Part shown: piece after piece, positions 56,865-64,000 of the stretch
How the letters are laid out: each line of letters starts with the position of its first letter
How positions within the stretch are numbered: position 1 is the first letter of the stretch
Origin: Lepas anatifera
Lineage: Eukaryota; Arthropoda; Thecostraca; Lepadidae
NCBI GenBank assembly: GCA_034440635.1
Contig: JAOTON010002130.1
Coordinates: 1,546,001-1,610,000, forward strand
DNA: 64,000 nt
Direction: 5' to 3'
Notes under the pieces: model-generated
Told to the model about the DNA's origin: nothing
What the model saw: only the letters and a program-made list of their open reading frames with translations
The model's database searches: none
Translations under genes and position numbers: made by a program

Positions 56865-59598
56865 AGGGCATTCCAGGACAGATCGACCAAGGCTTGACAC
56901 CACCATATCTAGAAAAAAATCTGAAACTTTGTCTCCGGGGTAGTTTTGGGCCAGAAACACGCCTGTGAGAATCTTAGCCCCCTCCGACCAACGGTGACCG
57001 AATTATAGCCCGAGGCATTTTCGGGATGTCATATGCTTTATTTTGAAATCAGAAAATTTCAAAATTTGAAAATTTTTACTTTTAATTTGTTTGACTATTT
57101 TTACCTAGCTTGACCTTTTTGCACTTAAAATTGCCATTTTAGATACCTCAAAGAATTTCTTTCATAAAACATCTTTCGATAGAAAAAAATGCGTTCTTGC
57201 TATAAGTTCCAAATATTTAGCACCTAAGGTAGGTATATAGACGGTTTTTGACCACTGCGGTAGAACAGCCTTATGTTTAACGCCGCAACCAAAGCGATTG
57301 CTTTTTTAATCGGTTGCTTGCAATCATATTGCATTGTCTTTACGAGATTTTCATCATGCAAGGTTCAACATATGAGAATTAACACGCGCCTACACAAGGG
57401 GGTGGGCAACCGGCCTCTTCAGGTTTCCACAGGTAGTAAAAAAAACACCTTCACGCAGCGCCACCGTACTTCATGTACCTCTAACTCGAAATTTTTGCAG
57501 CTTCGGGAAAAATTTTAGGTCTGGGTCATACCAGGTCAGACCGCTAACCCAGGTCAAGAGACCTAACCTCGAAAAAACTTTGGGAGGTGCATCAATAATA
57601 TCAAATTTAACCTATCGTGGTTAGATTCATATTAGGTACATAGTAAGATCGCCTAGCAAGATAATTTTTCGTAGCAGGATTTCTATATCGATAACCGGGA
57701 GCAGGGTCAGGGTCATGATCTTTCCATTAGAAATGAATGAGAATTGAGAATTTTTGAGAATTGCGATGGAGGTTTTATGTTTACGTTGTCGTGTCTGACT
57801 TGCCACTGCAGTTTGATTAATATTCTTTTTACCATACAGACCTAAGCCTGGCTCTAGGTCAAAGCAGGTTAAGTTTGATATTTGACTAGGCAATATTATA
57901 AGATATATAATCCGTTTGGGCTCAACAAGAGTGTTCCAATGGTGTTGAACAGTTCGTTCTCCGGCTCTCCTCTGTCACCTATTATGCCACAAAATTTAGG
58001 TTTCCACTTAGTTCCTGTAAGAAATACTGTGACCTCGAGCAGCCTCAAAGGTGACACAACCAAACGATTGTATGTAACATATTCGGTAGTGATTAAAACT
58101 GGCTATTTAGCGGCATCACTCCCAGTGCACTGTGTCATTATTCATCTAGGATTCTGGGATCCGTGTCAGCTATGAAATGATCACCTTGTAAAAATATCAT
58201 GCGGCAACCTGTTCAACTGACCAAGTCGAATACGTAACAATTTCAGGACATTTTTTCTCATATATGAGCAGAAAATTTTGGGAATGAAAGCCTTTCAGAC
58301 ACGGTTGTTTACATTGCATGAATCCTCTCAAAAGTATGCTGTGCTGCACTGGGTCACCTTGTATCGATACTATTTTTCCATCTCCGGGAACGATGTAATT
58401 GTGTGAGTCAGTGGTGCTCATAGGATAAGTTATAGTTGTTTCAATTATGGATAAAGTCGCGACATCTTTGTAAATTTTCGTTTAAGGCTGAATGGTCCAT
58501 TATTAACAAGTTCATTTGCCCTCATCTCCCTCGAAACAATGGATCCCTTTCTATCACTTTTAATGGCTGCAAATTTTATTTTTATAAATATTGTCCAAGT
58601 ATTTGCCAGTTCAGTTTTAGGAGCAGGTGTCTCACTAGAGTCATCAAGGGACTTTTTACGGAGGCCCCGACTCCACCACCCAAACGAGCAACTCCCACGA
58701 TGAAGTGTTAATCAAGGAACCAAAGTTGAAAGTCCCACAAGACACAATGACGACCGTCTACCTCAGGTCACCCCCTCACCACTCAGTTGCCATCTGGCCT
58801 TCAGCATTTACGGTACCTACCACCTCCCAGTTGACCTAAATTATTTTTCCAGAAGTTTCAAAATGTTGTGTTAGAGGTAGATGGAGTACGGTGGCACTGC
58901 ACAAAGGTGTTTTTTTAACTACCTGTTGAGACCTGAGGAGGCCGGTTGCCCACCCCCCTCAGGTGGGCGCGTGTTAATTGTCATAAATTCTGACACTTGC
59001 ACGATGAAAATTTCGTAAAGACAAAGCAGTATGATTGCTAGCAACCGATTACAAAAGCAATCGCTAAGCGTTAAATATAAGGCTGTACTACCGCAGTGGT
59101 CAAAAACCGTCTACATACCTACCTTAAGTGCTAAATATTTGGAACTTATGGCAAGAACACATTTTTTTATTTTTCTATCGCAAGATATTTTATGAAGAAA
59201 AATGTTTGAGGTGTCTAAAAGGGCAGTTTCAACTGCGAAAAGGTCAAGCTAGATAAAAAAAGAAAAGGTCAAACAAATTAAAAGTCACAAAATTTTCAAA
59301 TTTTGAAATTCCCTTTTATCAAAATAAAGTATAGTTCAAGACGAGTTCAATGATATACAAAACTTGTTAATCAGGCTATGCGTTTTTGGGTTATGAAGCA
59401 TCAAAGATGAGTCTACAAGGTAACCTCCCGAAAATGCCTCCGGCTATAACTCGGTCACCGTTGATCGGAGGGAGCTAAGACTCTCACAGGCGTTTTTCTG
59501 GCCCAAAACTACCCCGGAGACAAAGTTTCAGATTTTTTTCCTAGACATGGTGGTGTCAAATTGGAATATTTTTGGTCGTTTTGTCCTGGAATGCCCCA
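56865..59598. mobile_element. Foldback-like element, copy B (inverted), with one nested TTAA element
   Basis: Arms 56865-57378 and 58978-59598 are inverted relative to each other and homologous to those of copy A. The boundaries are GGGCATTCCAGGACA and TGTCCTGGAATGCCC. Only element 2 is nested here. Its edge at 58974-58977 is the uninterrupted TTAA into which element 1 inserted in copy A. Confidence 0.8.
57379..58977. mobile_element. TTAA-flanked element 2, copy B
   Basis: Inverted homologue of 25754-27380, with termini TTAACACGCGCCTACAC and its near-complement. The lengths (1599 against 1627 bp) are similar, and both are non-coding. Confidence 0.8.
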
Positions 59599-59781
59599 GC
59601 TTTCGGTATTCAACATTGGGTTGGCGACAGGTTTAGGTCCCATGACAACCTGCCCAGCTGTCAATTGTCGGACAGATCACCGAAACCTCCACTGTTCTTA
59701 TCTACCACGTGCTTCTGTTGTTGTGCCACCGCTGGCTGGGTGAACCGAGTCCCGCCGCTAACCACGCGTGATGTTCGCCAG

Positions 59782-59928
59782 CTGAGCCCAGTCTGGCGGC
59801 CATCCTGAACGACCCGGCCGCCGACGGCTACGACAGGACCTTCAGCCGCTGCGAGGTCGAGGCGGAAGACTTCCAGGCCACCGTCACCTCCACCGCCTAC
59901 AGGGTCCTCAAGGGCGTCTGCAACCCAA
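59782..59928 (+). CDS. Internal exon of a small secreted protein (phase 1-1)
   Basis: A GC-rich stretch with consistent coding composition, entered after the acceptor gttcgccag (59781) and left at CCAA|GTAGGT (59929). It has 147 bp with two bases completing the first codon and one base left over, so it is a symmetrical 1-1 exon. It encodes EPSLAAILNDPAADGYDRTF, then SRCEVEAEDFQATVTST and AYRVLKGVCNP. Two cysteines (C46 and C69 of the assembled product) could form one disulfide. An in-frame TGA at 59769-59771 shows that coding starts after this point. I do not recognise the family. Confidence 0.6.
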
Positions 59929-60140
59929 GTAGGTCGCTACCTGACGCAGTTTTGTCTTGCGGTAGTGATTTTGAACCCAGAACAAATGTGTTAAAACATG
60001 GTGAAAGGCAGGAGACAACAAAATAACAACAAGGATGAAACAGAGACGGTAGAAAATATTCCACTGGTCCTATTGCCAACTTCTAAACCCGCAGCATTCC
60101 CTCAGAGAGCTAACCACTCACCTGCCCTTTCCTATACCAG

Positions 60141-60190
60141 ACAAGACGGCCAAGCGTGGCCTGTTTAGAGTAGCAAGCAAACGCGACTGA
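60141..60190 (+). CDS. Terminal exon of the small secreted protein
   Basis: A strong acceptor (ccctttcctataccag, ending 60140) is followed by two bases that complete an Asn codon from the preceding phase-1 donor, then KTAKRGLFRVASKRD and TGA (60188-60190). The joined product is 87 residues: a signal peptide of about 19, a short acidic domain with two cysteines, and a basic tail with Lys-Arg at 76-77 and 85-86. Lys-Arg pairs are typical prohormone-convertase sites, so the nonapeptide-sized segment after the first pair could be released. That role is speculative, and Gly/amidation logic is absent. Intron 59929-60140 is 212 bp. AATAAA at 61168 is a possible poly(A) signal. Confidence 0.6.
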
Positions 60191-62849
60191 TTTGCCCTCT
60201 AATTTTCTAGCAGAGCTACAGTGCATGTAGCGTAACTACTCGTCCCTTTGAAACACTTTCCAGTTGACATAGGTTCTCCATCCCCCCTTCCATACTCTTT
60301 ATACCTATAAAAGGACCGATCACTTCCTACAAACATAACAGCCCGTCTTACGGTAAGATCAACGAGCGTTGACAGAAGAGGCGACAACTCATAAATCATT
60401 CATGTTTGGCTCACATCTCTTGGTTCAGCCCAAAGCACACAAAAGCGCGCGGCCGACTGAGCGCCGCCGTATTTGGGCTGGGCGCCGAGGTTACGGCCTC
60501 ACGCGTGAATCGGCCTTTCTTCACGTACCGCTCCATCCATTTTCAGACGCACAGTCACCGGTCATCGCAGCAGGCTCACCTGGCCTTTGCTTTAGAGAGG
60601 CTTGAATAGTAATGGAGCCTCCCAAAAATTCATGTAAAAATGAGCTGCAATCGGAAATCACAGAACGTACAGAGAATACAGTAGGTTTTCGTAACGAGAA
60701 ACAGACGACAGTTTTCCACAAGAACTAAGGTCGATTTGTAATAGGACATGTGAGGCACATACACCACTTCTATGCCGGGAAGCAGACCCAACACCAGTGC
60801 AACTAGGAGCAGCAGAAGACCAGACAGGTTAGCGCATCCGACCTTGACCGCCGCTGAAGTCTGCGGTGTCACCGCACAATGGTGACGTCACCAACGGTGA
60901 TACGGCTCACCGCCGCGATACCGCCGATGACAACACGTTTTAGCGCCGCCAATACCGACCCTGATGGGCTGCAGAGGCCGCAGATGCTCTGCAGTCCTTA
61001 GCTGGCTTCACTTCAAGCCTTACAAACACTGAGGCTGTTACTTGGGCGAGCACCATCCCGAGCAGGCAGCAAAAACACATCACAAGTTGAATATGTCTAT
61101 ATTTTTTGTTTTGACTTTGGAAAGGTGACGGCTGTTTTCCCGCAATTCCCGATTTCCGGGCACGGCAAATAAAGGGTGACCTAAAAGCAAGTGACGTATT
61201 TGTTGTCTTCTTGACTTTGGCCATAAAAAAACACTCAATAACAACTTAAAACCAAACGACGAGGAAACTCCTTGGAACCAGGCACGTGCCGTCGGCCGCA
61301 ATGGGCGAGATTTGACAACTTGTAGACTTGCCAAATGATCACCACTTGATACCTTTCTATTTTATGTGACTTTTTCCAGAGTTGTATGATAAAAATAGGC
61401 CGATATAAGGCGTTAAACCATGGCTACCTAAGTAAGATAACATATTTTACGCTAGGTGGATCATTGAAATATTTCTCATTTCTTTGCTAACTGCCATGGC
61501 AGAAGCCAAAAAGAAATCAAAACCACGTTGTTTTATATGTTTTGGAAATATATTGACTTGAAAAGGTATAAAGTGATGCGATTTCCATCCTTCAACGACT
61601 ATATCGGAAAATTGAGTTCCCAAAGACGGGCGGTTTAAACAGCTGCAAAACCATGCGCCTATTGGCCCTTTCCTTGAATCCGGTGAAAATGTTACCTATA
61701 ATGTCTAAATTGCTATGATCGAAACCCACTGAGCTATGGTCTGCACTGGCTCGTGCCATTCAGGGCAACACACCGTTAGTTAACCGCGTGGTTGCCATTT
61801 TTGGATGGTCGTGCTAGTTGGCAGCCCCCACCTAACTCCCACATAGAGCCGATAGTGTTAATCACCGTGATAATGGCTCACTGGAAAAAATGGGTGGCCT
61901 GAGTTCGAAGAATAAGTAGGCTAGCTGAATGCAGCACCTTTAGACACTGCCAACGGCATCTGGAGTTCAGGCAACTTTTTCGTTGTGCTGTGAGAAGACA
62001 CACCATCTTGCAGCAACTGTTGCTAACTGATAGGGAAATTTTGCAATTTCATTTGCATGACATGCCAAAACTTTTCAGCCCCTTTTTCAACACTTCTGGC
62101 AGACCGCGATGGACATTCCGTGCTTTTTAGTCATAAACGTATGGATCTTATTTTCATTTATTTCTCAGTCGGAGTACAAAGCTCGATAATGAAACATACG
62201 CCGAGAAATGTCCATAAAACTTACTCGTATGAGTGGCAAAAAAATATTATGCCTATAGGCACCATCAGAGATGCTTGAATTTAAAAAAAACATCGCTTAC
62301 TTGCTTTTGGGACACTCAGTACATCGGCTGAAATAGCTCGACAGAGGATGGACACAACCCTGACAAATGGCAGCAATGGTAACACTAATGCACCAATCAA
62401 CTTGTTAGGTTTTAGTGTTGGCGAATCCCTTTCAAGCCATCTCACTCACCACCAGTTATTAGTTTGAGCGCGGCCATTTTCCTTGAAGACTTGGGTTTGG
62501 TGCAACTTTGGGCAACTCAAGTGCTTTATTACATCAAGCTGATAATTGTCTTGTCATTTTCCATTACTGATATAGAAACATAACAACTTCCTGAGCTTTT
62601 TCTACACTTGCAACGGTAATTAACGTAAAAGGAATGACTCCAAAATACCAGTGTTTCACTGCCGTATTCATGAAGTCTATATCACAAATAAAACATTTTT
62701 CACGTCAATTCCTCACATTTTTGGCTCACTCTTGCTACGTAGCAAGTATTGCGGCGTTTAGCAAAGGAACGTTCTTCAAAAGAAGCTGTAAAATAGGAAG
62801 ACGTTTACATCCCACCTACCGGGCGAGCCCGATCTAGTTCCTTGCCTGA
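60191..62849. other. 3' flank and intergenic DNA
   Basis: This holds a perfect 12-bp palindrome GGTGACGTCACC at 60881-60892 (CRE-like core) among several GGTGA/TCACC pairs. No gene, RNA or TE is recognised in the remainder. Confidence 0.35.
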
Positions 62850-62924
62850 GTAGCAGAACTGTCTGGGCAGCAGAACTGTCTGGGCAGCAGAACTGTCTGA
62901 GTAGCAGAACTATCTGGGCAGCAG
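62850..62924. repeat. 17-bp tandem repeat, 4.4 copies
   Basis: The unit is gcagcagaactgtctgg, with single-base variants in units 1, 3 and 4. Confidence 0.95.
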
Positions 62925-63955
62925 CAGACCAGCTTTTAGCTTCTGATATTCCCGACACATGAGTGGCTGCACGTCAAATCGATTGGAGGGCATTGAGGGC
63001 ATTAGTCAGCTCTTCGGTCGGCTACTGATGCTGTGCACCAGCACGTGCTGTCATCGGAGCCTGCATCTGCACAAACCCCTTTGGTAAACAGTCGACAAGC
63101 GTGACTAATGAAGGCCGAGAATGCTGATTAGGTCATTTCCAGCCGATCATGACTAGCATCCGAGAATCCTTTCCAATCAGAAGGCGCGGAGTGAAGCTGC
63201 GAGCTTCAGAATGTCAGCACGCAGCAGGAGATGAAACCCGCAGTGCTCTCGGTTTAGGTGGGCATCGACCCTTCGTCTGGTGATGGTACAAAGCAGGTTC
63301 TCTTATTGCTATTTTTGCTAGCTTATTCAATTTTTTTAGTTTCCTTTATAAACTTTGTTGACGTTTCAATTATAATACATAAGGTAAATAACATATTCTT
63401 TTGAGGTAAATGCGAAATGCATTTACATTTCAAGTAGAAGGCGTGAGGCGTGTGGACACAGCTGACACAGCTCTAATAGAATTCCATCCTCTTTATCCTC
63501 ACCTTTCCTCATCCTTCCCATCTCCTTCCATAGTTTATAATGACTTCATACTCATTACGACAGCACTTTAAAGGCCACCTCAATCGTGTGGAAGTGTTAG
63601 TAATACATGATGACCGATAATAGATAAGCTTAAACAGAAAGCTGACCAGGCGCTGATGCATCGAAGACCAGGGAATTGTACATAGCCCCCGACCCTGAAC
63701 AAGATCATTTGCACTTAATATGCGCAGTGAAGGAGGTTTTAAAGGTAAAGGGGGTCTCCACGTTGACGCCAGTGCCCTCTCCAGTGCAGGTGCTAAAAAA
63801 AAATTAACCAGAAATGCATGAACAGAGGCATGGCATGAGCTCTGAAACAGATACGACAGCAATTGATTAAAATATATCGGTTAAAGAAGGCAGAACACTT
63901 CTCCTGACTACGCTACTGTCTCCATAGATGACCTCTAGCACCCGACATGTTTGTC
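62925..63955. other. Intergenic DNA, nothing recognised
   Basis: The 117-codon minus frame at 63509-63862 shows no motif. Confidence 0.35.
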
Positions 63956-64000
63956 GTCTCTCTGTCTCTCTGTCTCTCTGTCTCTCTGTCTCTCTGTCTC
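63956..64000. repeat. (TCTCTCTG)n microsatellite running off the window
   Basis: More than five 8-bp units extend to the window edge; the full length is unknown. Confidence 0.95.

Overview
The window is animal nuclear DNA, probably from an arthropod or another invertebrate. Three things point there: short GC-rich exons bounded by GT/AG splice sites and separated by long introns, extracellular protein domains joined at phase-1 splice sites, and a dense load of hAT-like, TTAA-targeting (piggyBac-like) and non-LTR elements. A crustacean is my best guess, but it is weakly supported. No bacterial, organellar or viral gene organisation is visible, and I found no rRNA gene, canonical tRNA gene or CRISPR array.

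Host genes are few. At the left edge lie the last two coding exons (580-985 and 2301-2497, + strand) of a secreted protein with a very basic linker and a C-terminal thrombospondin type-1 repeat. A second gene is proposed from three exons absent from a plain long-ORF view: a signal-peptide exon with a strong donor (22485-22551), a phase 1-1 exon (59782-59928) and a terminal exon (60141-60190). Joined, they are in frame and give 87 residues, a small secreted two-cysteine protein with two C-terminal Lys-Arg pairs. The link across a 37 kb intron is an inference. A CpG-rich tract (about 21955-22270) sits just upstream of its first exon.

The rest is mostly mobile and repetitive DNA. 3.76-5.17 kb is a 40-bp minisatellite. 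8.37-13.9 kb and 34.98-39.14 kb are inverted copies of one composite hAT-like element stuffed with degenerate minisatellite of roughly 20 bp. The second copy sits inside a larger hAT-like element (34225-40892, 8-bp target duplication). 24.1-28.06 kb and 56.87-59.6 kb are inverted copies of a long-terminal-repeat foldback-like element carrying nested TTAA-flanked elements. Further TTAA elements lie at 28758-29775, 41842-42808 and about 52.95-53.70 kb. Four copies of one 150-165 bp hAT-type MITE, SINE-like sequences and LINE fragments are scattered through.

The most notable item is a 3.33 kb LINE-like retrotransposon on the minus strand (42956-46288). It is flanked by a perfect 15-bp target-site duplication and encodes a 703-residue zinc-knuckle ORF1 but no reverse transcriptase. 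Three TTAA insertions have matching empty sites elsewhere in the window, so precise TTAA targeting can be read directly. Several TTAA elements also carry arrays of AGGTCA nuclear-receptor half-sites, some spaced as DR4.
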